Assembly (NCBI GenBank): GCA_016935175.1
Contig: JAFGRK010000033.1
Coordinates: forward strand, 1-52,644
Direction: 5' to 3'
Source: Candidatus Woesearchaeota archaeon
Lineage (GTDB): Archaea > Nanobdellota > Nanobdellia > Woesearchaeales > SM23-78
DNA: 52,644 nucleotides
Position numbers and translations under genes: made by a program. Positions within the stretch are counted from its first letter, which is position 1. Every line of letters begins with the position of its first letter. A model generated the notes under the pieces. That model was not told the origin of the DNA, did not search any database, and was given only the letters and a program-made list of their open reading frames with translations. Of this stretch, positions 7,689 to 15,494 are shown in pieces.

Positions 7689-8909
7689 TTAGAACTCTCC
7701 CAGCTTCCTCTGGGTCTTGATGTTATTCAGCAGTATACTTTGCCTGAGGATTGCATCAACATTGATGCCGAACTTCTTCTTAACCAAGGCTTGCACATAC
7801 TTTATCATCAACTCTTTTGACTCAAAATTCAAGGGCTTGGCTGCCATGGCTTTTCTTGTGGCTTCCCTCACAACCCACACTCCGAGAGGTGCATAGTATT
7901 CCCCTGTTATAAACCTGAGAAGAAGGACTGATGCTTGCCTCTTCTCTCTCTTGAGGTATTCAAGCACTGCAAGTCTTGCAGCATAATATCCTCCTGCTGT
8001 GTTGCTAGCATAGTCTTTCCTGCCATCAAAGCTTTCATAATCAGTCATGGTAGTTATCTCTTCGCTATCATGCCAGGTGCTCTTGCCAACATAAGTCTCA
8101 AACAATTCATAGCTCCACACTTCTGGAAAGAAGAGAGCGACATAGTAGTTGCCTAGGTGTCCTCCAAACATCACAGTGTAGTCATTGATTATGCCATAGT
8201 CTTTAATCTCGCTTATCATGGCTTTTGCCAGCGTGTCATCGACAGCAGTAATAGACCATCTCGTAGGCACAAGCTTCCTCTGCTTTTTCATGCCAAGAGT
8301 CCCTATGCTCAGCAGTCTTGTCAGGTAATGCTCGTCAATGTTCTTCTTGTACAATTGGTTGAGCGCAAGGCTGGCTTTGAGGTCAATGTCATCAACTGCC
8401 TTGTCTACTGCTGCAGGGATTTTTGGGTTCTCTGTGATCCTTGCCCTTTTTAGCTCAATACTAGGGCCGTGAGGCATGGTGTCCTGGCTAAAGCTCAGTG
8501 AGAAGCTTGGCTTTTTAGAAAGCCCTACTTCTACATCAACAGGCTTCTCTGCCATTCCTACTTCCTTGCTCATCTCCATGAACCTTTCCTTGAAGCCTGT
8601 CACCTTGGCTTTGAAGTTAGAGTTGATAAGGCTGCTCCTGAGGTTGATTATGCTTGCAATGTCATAGTTCTCTCTTGACCAGAGCAAGGGATTGTCATGC
8701 TCTTCATAATGCTCAACCCCGAGTATGCCTACATTGACATTAGGATAGCCGTACCTTCCTACGAATACGTTAGGGCTTTGGCCAAAGAATTCCTGCTTTG
8801 CCTCAAGGTTCACTTTTTTCTGCGCACTAATCTTGGCAGTTATAGGGCAATAAGTCCTTCCGCAGATGCTAGGGTCACGGCCTTTGCACTTGATGCAGCG
8901 AATGTTCAT
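7689..8909 (-). CDS. nreA: Archaeal NRE-family DNA repair protein NreA
   Basis: The N-terminal zinc-finger cysteines C5, C8, C16 and C21 (IRCIKCKGRDPSICGRTYCP) and the conserved body GRYGYPNVNVGILG identify the archaeal Nre family (406 aa, usual size about 400). The protein ends in QRKLGEF, which fits the PCNA-interacting QxxLxxF motif reported for Nre proteins. Haloferax nreA mutants are sensitive to DNA damage such as mitomycin C; the biochemical activity is unknown. A TATA-like T-rich box (about 8935-8943) is close to the ATG. The neighbouring nucS is another PCNA-linked repair gene. Confidence 0.9.
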   Translation of the reverse strand: MNIRCIKCKGRDPSICGRTYCPITAKISAQKKVNLEAKQEFFGQSPNVFVGRYGYPNVNVGILGVEHYEEHDNPLLWSRENYDIASIINLRSSLINSNFKAKVTGFKERFMEMSKEVGMAEKPVDVEVGLSKKPSFSLSFSQDTMPHGPSIELKRARITENPKIPAAVDKAVDDIDLKASLALNQLYKKNIDEHYLTRLLSIGTLGMKKQRKLVPTRWSITAVDDTLAKAMISEIKDYGIINDYTVMFGGHLGNYYVALFFPEVWSYELFETYVGKSTWHDSEEITTMTDYESFDGRKDYASNTAGGYYAARLAVLEYLKREKRQASVLLLRFITGEYYAPLGVWVVREATRKAMAAKPLNFESKELMIKYVQALVKKKFGINVDAILRQSILLNNIKTQRKLGEF

Positions 8910-8962
8910 GCAGTGGAGAACAAATCAATAGAATAAAAAAGTTTTGTATTTGAATCTGAGTG

Positions 8963-9133
8963 GAAAAAAATCACCGCAACCAGCGACAAGTGCAACGTCT
9001 GAAACGTATGTGAAGGACTTGCACGATGGTTGCTTGGACGGGGGTCGCAAGCAAAAATCCCTCTGGATTTTTGGTGCGCCAAAAATTTTCAATTTTTGAG
9101 CGCCCCCTTCGGGGTGGCTAACGCGACTTTTTC
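8963..9133. repeat. Intergenic structured repeat, long form, reverse orientation (E3)
   Basis: Imperfect terminal inverted repeat: GAAAAAAATCACCGC at 8963-8977 against GCGACTTTTTC at 9123-9133. Arm 2 (8976-9033) begins GCAACCAGCG and ends GATGGTTGC, with TGCAACGTC opposite GGACTTGCA. The complement of arm 1 contains GCGACCCCCGTCCAAGC plus two inserted AT-rich hairpins (CAAAAATT..AATTTTTG and AAAAATCC..GGATTTTT). The right end lies 12 bases after the stop of the LysM protein gene. Confidence 0.85.
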
Positions 9134-9145
9134 TCAGAAATATAA

Positions 9146-11002
9146 TTATTGCTTTCCGCGGTAAATCCTTAGCTTCTGGCCTGGCTTGATGTTATTGTCG
9201 TAAATGTTGTTCCATTCCTTCAGCTTTTGGACGCTGGTCTTGTTTTGCAGCGCAATCCTGTAAAGGTTTTGGCCTTTCTTAACAGTGACTAGGTAGCTCT
9301 CATTTGCCTGATTGGCGCTGGCTTTACTTTCTGCTTTTCCAAGCAATGCCTCAGGAGGTATCTCTACTCTTGCAGTGGTGTGGAATCCTGTGCCTGCCTG
9401 CATGGCATTGAAGTTCACAGCAGTCTTGACAGCATAGTCAAGAATCCTTCTGCTGCATGACTGGGCGTACTTAGTCTTGCAGCCATGAGCTAGCCATAGT
9501 CTTGCTGCCTTGATAGCGTCTTTTGGCTTGTTATGCGCTGTTGCTATGTATTGAACTAACGCTATCTTGTTCTTCTGGTGGTGCTTCCACAGGTTGTCAA
9601 GCTCCACCCTATTGAGCCTGCTTACAAGCTCTGAGATGTTGTTGATTGCAAACATGTAAGCTGCCTTGTGGTGGTCATTGCCTCTTAACCCAATGACTGA
9701 GCCTGGTATTTTTTTTGAGTCTGGCAATGCCTTGTTTATCAATGATGCGCCCCTTGCCTCGCTTCCTTGCTCAAAAAGCGCGTAGCTGGTGAACTGGTAA
9801 GGCCCAAAGCTGGTCATGGAATCATAGATGGCTGGCATGAACTCCACGTATTCCCTTCCTGCGCTTCTCAGGAGCATGTCCAGCATCAGCTTGTTCTTTA
9901 ATCCGTCATTCTTGTCTGGCATGAATTCTGTCAAGCAGTATGCTAGCAAGTCTTTCCCTGTCATCATGCCTGCTATGCTCTTAACTAGCTTTAGCTCTGA
10001 GCTGCTCAGGCCTTTCAAGCGGGCAACATCATTCCAGTTGATATTCTGGCTGACAAAGTCAATTGATTTGTCAGCTTGCTCTACGTATTGGTCTAGGGTC
10101 ATCCTTGTTGGGTTGCGCGTTGAAGAATATTCTTTTACAGCATTGTCCCTTGCTTCCATCACTGTAGAGTTCCTTTCTCCTTTGCTTTTCATCCGGCTTA
10201 TTTTCTTATCCCATAGCTTGGCCAGCTGGTTTGCAAAGTCTGTGTTGAAGGTGTCCCCCGCCACTCCATGTATGCCAGTGTAGTCTCCGTATAAGTTGCC
10301 GTTTATGTTCTTGCCCCTTAGGTAGGCAGGGACTTCGAAAGGCCCTGTCCTTGGTGATTGTATTGTGAGCCTGATTTCAGCATTGTCTGCATTTCCTTTC
10401 TTTTTTTGCCTTGCTTTTGATTCAGTGCTTTCTGGCCTTGCAAAGCTGTTGACAAATCCCTTCACCCCGTCACTCACCCTGTGGGCGTCATAGCTGAACC
10501 TGTCCATGGTCCCTTTGAAATCTGTTGCATAGAATGTCCCTAGCATGGCTAGGCCCACTATGCCTGTCTTGATGAAGTCCCTGCGCCTCATCTGCTTTTC
10601 TTTCTCGCTATGCCTTTCCCTTGGGTTTTTCCTGAGCCTTTCTCTCATATCATGGTATTTTTTCTTGTTCTTCTCATAGATTTTTTTTGCCCCTTGAAGT
10701 ATGCCTATCCTTTGCCCTTTGATTTTCACTCCAACGTTGGCTGCTACCAGCCCTGCCCCTAGCAAGAGGTAGGATGCTGCTGATGCAAGGCCGTTGCCTC
10801 GCTCGATTTCACGTGAGACAAAATCCAGTGCCTGGTCTGCTCCCCACAGGTAGGCTGCGTTGGTGGCTGCTACAAAGGCTGCAGGGTTTATCCATTGGTT
10901 CATGTATATTTTTGCATCTCCTAAGAAGTCCTTTGCTTTCTGCTTGAACTCTGCTTTCGTGCTTTCCCTTGCTATTCTTTTCTCAAGATTGTCTGGTTTC
11001 AT
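9146..11002 (-). CDS. Membrane-anchored lysozyme/transglycosylase-like protein with C-terminal LysM
   Basis: 618 residues. Two N-terminal hydrophobic stretches (about 36-60 and 72-93) are followed by a basic linker. Then comes a twin-arginine-like stretch, MRRRDFIKTGIVGLAML, at about 140-158, so a Tat-type signal motif is internal rather than N-terminal. The middle region has LTEFMP at about 350 and SMTSFGPYQFTSYAL at about 390, resembling the Glu and S-x-G-x-x-Q blocks of lytic-transglycosylase folds. Residues about 570-618 are a LysM domain (YLVTVKKGQNLYRIA..PGQKLRIY). Archaea lack murein, so the target polymer is unclear. The LysM call is strong; the transglycosylase call is tentative. Confidence 0.75.
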   Translation of the reverse strand: MKPDNLEKRIARESTKAEFKQKAKDFLGDAKIYMNQWINPAAFVAATNAAYLWGADQALDFVSREIERGNGLASAASYLLLGAGLVAANVGVKIKGQRIGILQGAKKIYEKNKKKYHDMRERLRKNPRERHSEKEKQMRRRDFIKTGIVGLAMLGTFYATDFKGTMDRFSYDAHRVSDGVKGFVNSFARPESTESKARQKKKGNADNAEIRLTIQSPRTGPFEVPAYLRGKNINGNLYGDYTGIHGVAGDTFNTDFANQLAKLWDKKISRMKSKGERNSTVMEARDNAVKEYSSTRNPTRMTLDQYVEQADKSIDFVSQNINWNDVARLKGLSSSELKLVKSIAGMMTGKDLLAYCLTEFMPDKNDGLKNKLMLDMLLRSAGREYVEFMPAIYDSMTSFGPYQFTSYALFEQGSEARGASLINKALPDSKKIPGSVIGLRGNDHHKAAYMFAINNISELVSRLNRVELDNLWKHHQKNKIALVQYIATAHNKPKDAIKAARLWLAHGCKTKYAQSCSRRILDYAVKTAVNFNAMQAGTGFHTTARVEIPPEALLGKAESKASANQANESYLVTVKKGQNLYRIALQNKTSVQKLKEWNNIYDNNIKPGQKLRIYRGKQ

Positions 11003-11202
11003 ATTAAGATTAAAATCCCCTCTTTTCTTGGCTTAATTCGTCTATTATGGGCTTTCTCATTTATAAATCTTTCGCTTTTTTTACTACTTTTGAGTGATTA
11101 AATAATTTTTAGAGCTTTGCGTAACGGGGTTAAATATAAATACCACTTACACTCTCCTAAATCTTTCCTGATACAAAAAGAGGAAATAAGGGGGCAAAGT
11201 AT

Positions 11203-11865
11203 ATGAGATATGATCAATTAGCCAAATTCCGAGAGGTCGGAGACAAGGGGCAAAAGCTTCTAGAGACAAAGACAGTCACAATAGTCGGGCTAGGTAGCAT
11301 AGGCTCAACAGTGGCAGCCATGCTAGCACGCTCAGGAGTGGGCCTAAGGCTTATAGATAAGGGTAGGTGCTTCATAGACGACCTTTCAACACAGTCACTA
11401 TATCTTGAGGAGGACCATGAGCGCTTCAAGGCAAAACAGGCCAAGAAATACCTTGAGACTATCAACTCAAAAGTCAAGGTGAGGACCTTCCACGAGGACC
11501 TGACAAAGAATAACATCTTCTTGGTGGACGCAGACGTGGTAGTTGACTTGACAGCTAATGAGGAGGCAAGCGAGCTCATATCAGACTATTGCAAGAAGAA
11601 AAAGCTGCCGCTCATACTGGCACTAGCCTCAGGAAGCCAAGGGCTTATGGCAACAAGCGACAAAGGGCTTAACCTGGCCAAGCTAAAAAAGAGCATGGAC
11701 AAGCTTAAGGATGTCGACGATGTAGGTCTCGTGAACCCGGCAGTGCACATGGCAGCAGCACTGATCGTCAAGAAGATATTCAAGATGCTCCTAAAAAAGC
11801 CCTATAAGAAGGACTTAGTCTTGTTTGATATCTGGACTGACAGCGTGAAGAGGCAGAAGCTCTGA
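11203..11865 (+). CDS. ThiF/HesA/MoeB-type E1-like adenylyltransferase-fold protein
   Basis: The N-terminus has the ThiF nucleotide motif TIVGLGSIGSTVAAMLARSG (GxGxxG) at about residues 28-47, then the IDKGR strand end. At 220 residues it is shorter than MoeB/ThiF (about 250), and the usual zinc CxxC pairs are missing. Only scattered cysteines remain (GRCFIDD, DYCKKK), so standard adenylation-thiolation chemistry is not assured. AGGGGG precedes the ATG by about 9 bases; a TATA box TTAAATATA lies at about 11130. It is followed 21 bases later by the DHH gene, in a probable two-gene unit. The ubiquitin-like partner, if any, is not nearby. Confidence 0.8.
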   Translation: MRYDQLAKFREVGDKGQKLLETKTVTIVGLGSIGSTVAAMLARSGVGLRLIDKGRCFIDDLSTQSLYLEEDHERFKAKQAKKYLETINSKVKVRTFHEDLTKNNIFLVDADVVVDLTANEEASELISDYCKKKKLPLILALASGSQGLMATSDKGLNLAKLKKSMDKLKDVDDVGLVNPAVHMAAALIVKKIFKMLLKKPYKKDLVLFDIWTDSVKRQKL

Positions 11866-11886
11866 TTAATTTTACTGGAGGATTCA

Positions 11887-12918
11887 ATGGCGCTTTCTGA
11901 AAAACAGCTAGAGCAACTGAGGGATATCTTTGACACAGTGCACCGGCCAGTGGTGCTATTTGATGATGACCCTGATGGCCTATCAAGCTTTCTCATGATA
12001 TACAAGCACATAAAAGAAGGCAGGGGCATGCCAGTGAAAAGCGCACCAGAGCTAGGCGCTGACTTTTGCCAGAAAGTGAATGATTACGGCCCTGATGCTG
12101 TGATAATTGTCGATGTGCCTGTGCTGAGCCAGGAATTCTTGAACAGGATACGCTCAAGGATCATCTGGATAGACCACCATCCTGTGCTGGAAAGGAAAGG
12201 AGTTGAATACTTTAATCCCAGGGCAAGCGACCCTGGCGATAACAGGCCCACATCGTACTGGGTCTACAAGGCGCTGCAGGAGAACCTGTGGATTGCTATG
12301 ATGGGAATTGTTGGCGACTGGTTTTTGCCAGAGCCCAAAATTCTTGATGAGTTCACATCAAAATACCCTGAGCTGCTTTCGACAGACATAACAAAGCCAG
12401 AGGTTGCATTGCACACCTCTAAGCTGGGTGAGCTCATACAGATGATATCCTTTAACCTTAAAGGCAAAACTTCTGACGTGGTGAAGTCAGTCAAGGTTTT
12501 GACAAGGATTAAGGAGCCTTCTGAGATACTTGAGCAGGCAACTGCGCAGGGAAGATTCATCTACAGGAAATATGCCAAGCTTAAGAGCAAGTATGACAAG
12601 CTTCTATCCATGGTAGAAGTGAAGCCTGATGACAAGCTATTGCTGTTCATGTACAACAGCCCTGACTATTCGTTCTCTTCTGAGCTGAGCAATGAGCTGC
12701 TCTACAAGCACCCTGGCAAGGTGATAATGGTTGTGTGGGAGTATAATGGTGAGTACAAGGTGTCAATGCGCTCAACCAAGGTAAACCTTCCCAATCTAAT
12801 AGGCAAGGCACTTGAGGGCATAAGGGGCTATGGCGGAGGCCATGACCACGCTGCAGGCGCTAATGTCAAGATGGCTGACTTTGACACTTTTGTCGAGAAT
12901 ATAAGGAAGCAGCTGTAG
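11887..12918 (+). CDS. DHH/DHHA1-family phosphoesterase
   Basis: 343 residues. The DHH domain has FDDDPDGLSS (motif with DxD) at about residue 25, IIVDVP at about 80 and IWIDHHP (the name-giving DHH) at about 98. The C-terminal DHHA1 domain has GYGGGHDHAAGA (GGGHxxAAG) at about 317. This is the layout of RecJ-like exonucleases and NrnA-type nanoRNase/pAp or cyclic-dinucleotide phosphodiesterases; archaeal members include RecJ/GAN-like proteins of CMG or of RNA turnover. A Shine-Dalgarno GGAGG precedes the ATG. Manganese-dependent phosphodiester hydrolysis is expected; the substrate is undetermined. Confidence 0.88.
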   Translation: MALSEKQLEQLRDIFDTVHRPVVLFDDDPDGLSSFLMIYKHIKEGRGMPVKSAPELGADFCQKVNDYGPDAVIIVDVPVLSQEFLNRIRSRIIWIDHHPVLERKGVEYFNPRASDPGDNRPTSYWVYKALQENLWIAMMGIVGDWFLPEPKILDEFTSKYPELLSTDITKPEVALHTSKLGELIQMISFNLKGKTSDVVKSVKVLTRIKEPSEILEQATAQGRFIYRKYAKLKSKYDKLLSMVEVKPDDKLLLFMYNSPDYSFSSELSNELLYKHPGKVIMVVWEYNGEYKVSMRSTKVNLPNLIGKALEGIRGYGGGHDHAAGANVKMADFDTFVENIRKQL

Positions 12919-12990
12919 CTTTCTCATTTTTTTCTCCTTAATTTCTTCTTATCTGTGGAGCTGAAAGTTGGATGTTTCGCTTAAAAAAAT

Positions 12991-13005
12991 CGAAACATTT
13001 AAATA
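12991..13005 (+). promoter_or_regulatory. BRE + TATA promoter facing a gene-free region
   Basis: CGAAACATTTAAATA is a textbook archaeal BRE (CGAAA) plus TATA (TTTAAATA, 12998-13005). It predicts a transcript starting near 13028-13032 in a region with no ORF, supporting the ncRNA call below. Confidence 0.7.
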
Positions 13006-13029
13006 CTAGTACTACTATATAGTAATTAC

Positions 13030-13180
13030 ACATTAGGTTTTGGGGGATGATGCAAACATCATCATGATCATACCTTCGTGTTTAGCTCGGCAGCACAGAG
13101 AGGGAAACACTAGGTTCTTAAGATCACCTCACCCACCCTTAACCCTATACATTCATCCTCTTTGTGCTGCCGACTAATTT
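13030..13180 (+). ncRNA. Candidate structured non-coding RNA
   Basis: About 150 bases with no credible ORF lie downstream of a strong promoter. A perfect hairpin GATGATG-CAAA-CATCATC occupies 13046-13063. A second stem pairs 13087-13103 with 13157-13173 (TCGGCAGCACA against TGTGCTGCCGA, extended by GAGG/CCTC): 17 positions with one mismatch around a loop of about 53 bases. The sequence then turns T-rich (TAATTTTAT), fitting a terminator. The SRP domain IV core is not visible, so it is not SRP RNA. It does not resemble the RNase P or 5S RNA motifs I know. It lies convergent to srp54. Confidence 0.55.
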
Positions 13181-13238
13181 TATCAAACATATTCTATCAA
13201 AGCCCAACTATGCTTAATTGAATTAGAAAAAAATAATC

Positions 13239-14600
13239 TCACATCTTGAACTTAACATTGCCGCCTTTCTGCATCCTCTGCAAGGCTTTTTGCATTCCTT
13301 TCTCAGAATCAACACCCTTCATCATCTTGACCATCTTCTTGCTCTGTCGGTACTGCTTGAGCAAGCCCCTGACTTCCTGTGTCGAGGTGCCTGAGCCTTT
13401 GGCTATCCTCTCAATCCTGGCGCTGCCGATAATCTCCGGGTCTTCAAGCTCTTCCTTGGTCATGCTGCCCATTATGTGGCGCCAGAGCTCAAGCTTCTTC
13501 TCCTGCACTTGCAAAGCCTCCTTAGGCATCTGTATCTGGCCCATGCCAGGAATCATCTCCATGACCTTGCCAATAGGGCCCATCTTCTTCAAGGCGCTCA
13601 TCTGCTCGTAAAGGTCTATAAGGTTGAACTCCCCTTTGAGCAGTTTCCTCCCTAAGTCTTCTGCTTCTTCCTCAGTGATAGCTTCCCTGGCTTTTTCCAG
13701 GAGAGCTTCTAAGTCTCCCATGCCTAGCAGCCTGCCGACAAAGCCTTCAGGCTTGAACTCTTCAATAGCATCAACTTTTTCCCCTATGCCTATGAACTTG
13801 ACAGGGGCTCCTGTGACTGCGCAAGCAATCAATGCCCCTCCTCCTTTGGCAGTTCCTTCAAGCTTGGTGATGAACACTCCAGTAACCTTGCAGGTGTCGT
13901 GGAACTTCTTTGCCTGGCTCTCAGCAGCCTGGCCTATGTCTGCGCTTATCACCAGCAAGGTCTCATCAGGCTTGACAGCTGCATTAATCATATTAAGCTC
14001 CTTGATTAGCTCGTCGCTAAGGGCATCCCTTCCTGCAGTGTCAACGACGACTAAGTCATATTTTGCCATCTCTTTTTCAAAGCGCTGGTAAATCTTGACA
14101 GGGTCTTTTTCCCCTTTTATTCCAAAGAAATCCACTCCTGCTTTCTTGGCATTAGTCTCTAATTGCTCATAAGCAGCAGGCCTCCAGGTGTCTGTCTGTA
14201 TCACAGCAGCCTTCAAGCCTCTCTTCTTGTAAAAGCCTGCAATCTTGGCAGCGCTGGTAGTCTTGCCATTGCCAAACAATCCTACAAGCATGAGCTTGAA
14301 AGGCTTTCCCTTGATAAGAATCTTGGCTCCAGGCCCGCCCAGGAAATTGACAAGCTCGTCATAGACAATCTTTATCAGGAACTCTTTTCTAGTCACTCCC
14401 CTTGGAGGCTCTTCTTTTAGCGCCCTTTCTTTTATTTTGCTTGTGAGGTCAAAGACCAGCTTGACATTCACATCTCCCTGCAAAAGAGCCCTCTGTATGT
14501 CCTTGACTAGCTCGTTGATCAGCTTTTCATCTACAAAGGACGCTCCTGTAATCTTCTTGAGCGTGTTCTTCAATGAGTCTGAAAGCTTGTCTAAAACCAT
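13239..14600 (-). CDS. srp54: Signal recognition particle GTPase SRP54 (Ffh)
   Basis: NG domain: GLFGNGKTT (G1), DTWRPAAYEQL, DTAGRD (G3) and TKLEGTAKGGGAL (G4/G5). The methionine-rich M domain follows, with KVMEMIPGMGQI and GSGTSTQEVRGLLKQYRQ (SRP RNA and signal-peptide binding). It delivers ribosomes with membrane or secreted nascent chains to FtsY. The frame extends upstream to 14651, but TTTTTAAA at 14633-14626 is 26-33 bases before ATG 14600, so the protein starts MVLDKLSDSL (453 aa, normal size). Confidence 0.97.
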   Translation of the reverse strand: MVLDKLSDSLKNTLKKITGASFVDEKLINELVKDIQRALLQGDVNVKLVFDLTSKIKERALKEEPPRGVTRKEFLIKIVYDELVNFLGGPGAKILIKGKPFKLMLVGLFGNGKTTSAAKIAGFYKKRGLKAAVIQTDTWRPAAYEQLETNAKKAGVDFFGIKGEKDPVKIYQRFEKEMAKYDLVVVDTAGRDALSDELIKELNMINAAVKPDETLLVISADIGQAAESQAKKFHDTCKVTGVFITKLEGTAKGGGALIACAVTGAPVKFIGIGEKVDAIEEFKPEGFVGRLLGMGDLEALLEKAREAITEEEAEDLGRKLLKGEFNLIDLYEQMSALKKMGPIGKVMEMIPGMGQIQMPKEALQVQEKKLELWRHIMGSMTKEELEDPEIIGSARIERIAKGSGTSTQEVRGLLKQYRQSKKMVKMMKGVDSEKGMQKALQRMQKGGNVKFKM

Positions 14601-14625
14601 TCTGAACAGAAGGATAGGAAAGGCA

Positions 14626-14633
14626 TTTAAAAA
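14626..14633 (-). promoter_or_regulatory. TATA box of srp54
   Basis: TTTTTAAA on the minus strand, 26-33 bases before the chosen ATG. Any longer protein would have to span it. Confidence 0.65.
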
Positions 14634-14652
14634 GCTTTTTGCGAAAAACAAT

Positions 14653-14872
14653 GAAAAGTCGGCTCAGCCAACAAGAGTCTGCTCTTGTGGCGCCAGAAAT
14701 TTATGGAAATTTCTGAGCGCCAACAGCGAGTGCGACGAAATTTTCAAGAGAAAATGAGTTGCACGATTGGCTGATGTGACGGGGGATGCAAGCAAAAATC
14801 CAGTCGGGATTTTTGATGTCCCAAAAACCACGGTTTTTGTGACCCCCCACGGGGTGTCACTGCCGACTTTTC
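14653..14872. repeat. Intergenic structured repeat, longest form, reverse orientation (E4)
   Basis: Perfect 11-bp terminal inverted repeat GAAAAGTCGGC (14653-14663) / GCCGACTTTTC (14862-14872). On the complement, arm 1 holds CACCCCGTGGGG and GCATCCCCCGTCAC with two AT-rich hairpins, one of which (AAAAATCC..GGATTTTTGCTTGC) is shared with the copy at 8963. Arm 2 has CGTGCAACTC opposite GTCGCAC, with extra hairpins CAAGAG/CTCTTG and AGAAATTT/AAATTTCT. It lies between the divergent srp54 and tRNA-Gly genes, so it is not 3' of any gene. Confidence 0.85.
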
Positions 14873-14912
14873 CAAAACCTTTATTAATACCTCAGAATTC
14901 AATTATGCTAGC

Positions 14913-15042
14913 GCGTCGGTCATATAGTGGTTATTACCCCGGCCTTCCAAGACGAAAGTTGAAGAGAGCCGGAGACCTGGGTTCGAATACTTTCGGTCTT
15001 GTTCCAAGGAATAAGACGAAGTCGACTCTCCCAGCCGACGCA
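14913..15042 (+). tRNA. tRNA-Gly(TCC) with two introns (anticodon loop and T-loop)
   Basis: Acceptor GCGTCGG/CCGACGC, discriminator A. Anticodon stem CCGGC/GCCGG with loop CTTCCA|A gives anticodon TCC (14946-14948). Intron 1 (14950-14966, 17 bases) at 37/38 makes a strict bulge-helix-bulge: exon CTTC pairs with intron GAAG, with hairpin GAC-GAAA-GTT. T-stem CTGGG (14977-14981) finds its partner CCCAG only at 15030-15034, so intron 2 (14988-15028, 41 bases) sits at 59/60. ACTT/AAGT and TCG/CGA helices flank the bulges, and TCTTGTTCC pairs with GGAATAAGA inside. Removing both gives a 72-base tRNA. A TATTAATA box lies at about 14882-14889. Confidence 0.93.
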
Positions 15043-15066
15043 TGCTTTTATTTCTTTATAGCAACA

Positions 15067-15074
15067 TTTATATA
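15067..15074 (+). promoter_or_regulatory. TATA box of the 80-aa membrane protein gene
   Basis: TTTATATA, 23-30 bases before ATG 15097. It excludes the longer frame that reads through tRNA-Gly. Confidence 0.65.
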
Positions 15075-15096
15075 CTGCCTTCACCGGTTTATCTCT

Positions 15097-15339
15097 ATGA
15101 ATAAAAAAGTTTTGATTGCCTTTTTGGTTATCAGCATAATATTACTTATTGTGTCTATATTTCTTTTCCTAACTGCAGGATCAGGGTGCCCCCAATTAGC
15201 TTTTATTGATCCGCAAACAGGAACCACACGCTTGGCTTATGATGATTGTGTCATGTCCCAAAATATTATTGCTTCCATAATTGGTCTCATCGGTATAATT
15301 GGTGTTGCTTTCAGCACTTTTAAACTTCTAAAGAAATAA
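15097..15339 (+). CDS. Small two-helix membrane protein, 80 aa
   Basis: Unrecognised. It has a short basic start (MNKKV), a first transmembrane helix (about 5-27), an outside loop with two cysteines (GSGCPQLAF and YDDCVMSQ) that could form a disulfide, and a second helix (about 54-74) ending in FKLLKK. A longer frame runs back through the tRNA gene but is excluded by the TATA box at 15067 and the tRNA itself. It is transcribed alone, and no function can be inferred. The 155 bases after it (15340-15494) hold no gene or clear structure. Confidence 0.72.
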   Translation: MNKKVLIAFLVISIILLIVSIFLFLTAGSGCPQLAFIDPQTGTTRLAYDDCVMSQNIIASIIGLIGIIGVAFSTFKLLKK

Positions 15340-15494
15340 TCCTGACTTGGTGCAGACTATGACATCACAGCACTTTGTCTAGGTAAAACTCTTATTCCTC
15401 AATCCCTATGTTCTCAGGTTCGCTAAGCGCTACTTTTTGAATGCACCTTCATAAAACCAAAAACTAATTAAACCTAGTTGTCTACCTGGTTCTC

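Noticed and set aside
13046-13070. C/D box sRNA
   Set aside because: GATGATG resembles a C box with a mismatch, but no D box (CTGA) at proper spacing or guide arrangement was found.
13030-13180. SRP RNA (7S) gene next to srp54
   Set aside because: The conserved domain IV core is not visible, and the unit is about 150 bases instead of about 300.
14767-15339. A 190-aa protein reading through the tRNA-Gly gene
   Set aside because: Its first two thirds overlap a structured repeat and a tRNA, and a TATA box lies just before the internal ATG 15097. Only the last 80 codons are accepted.
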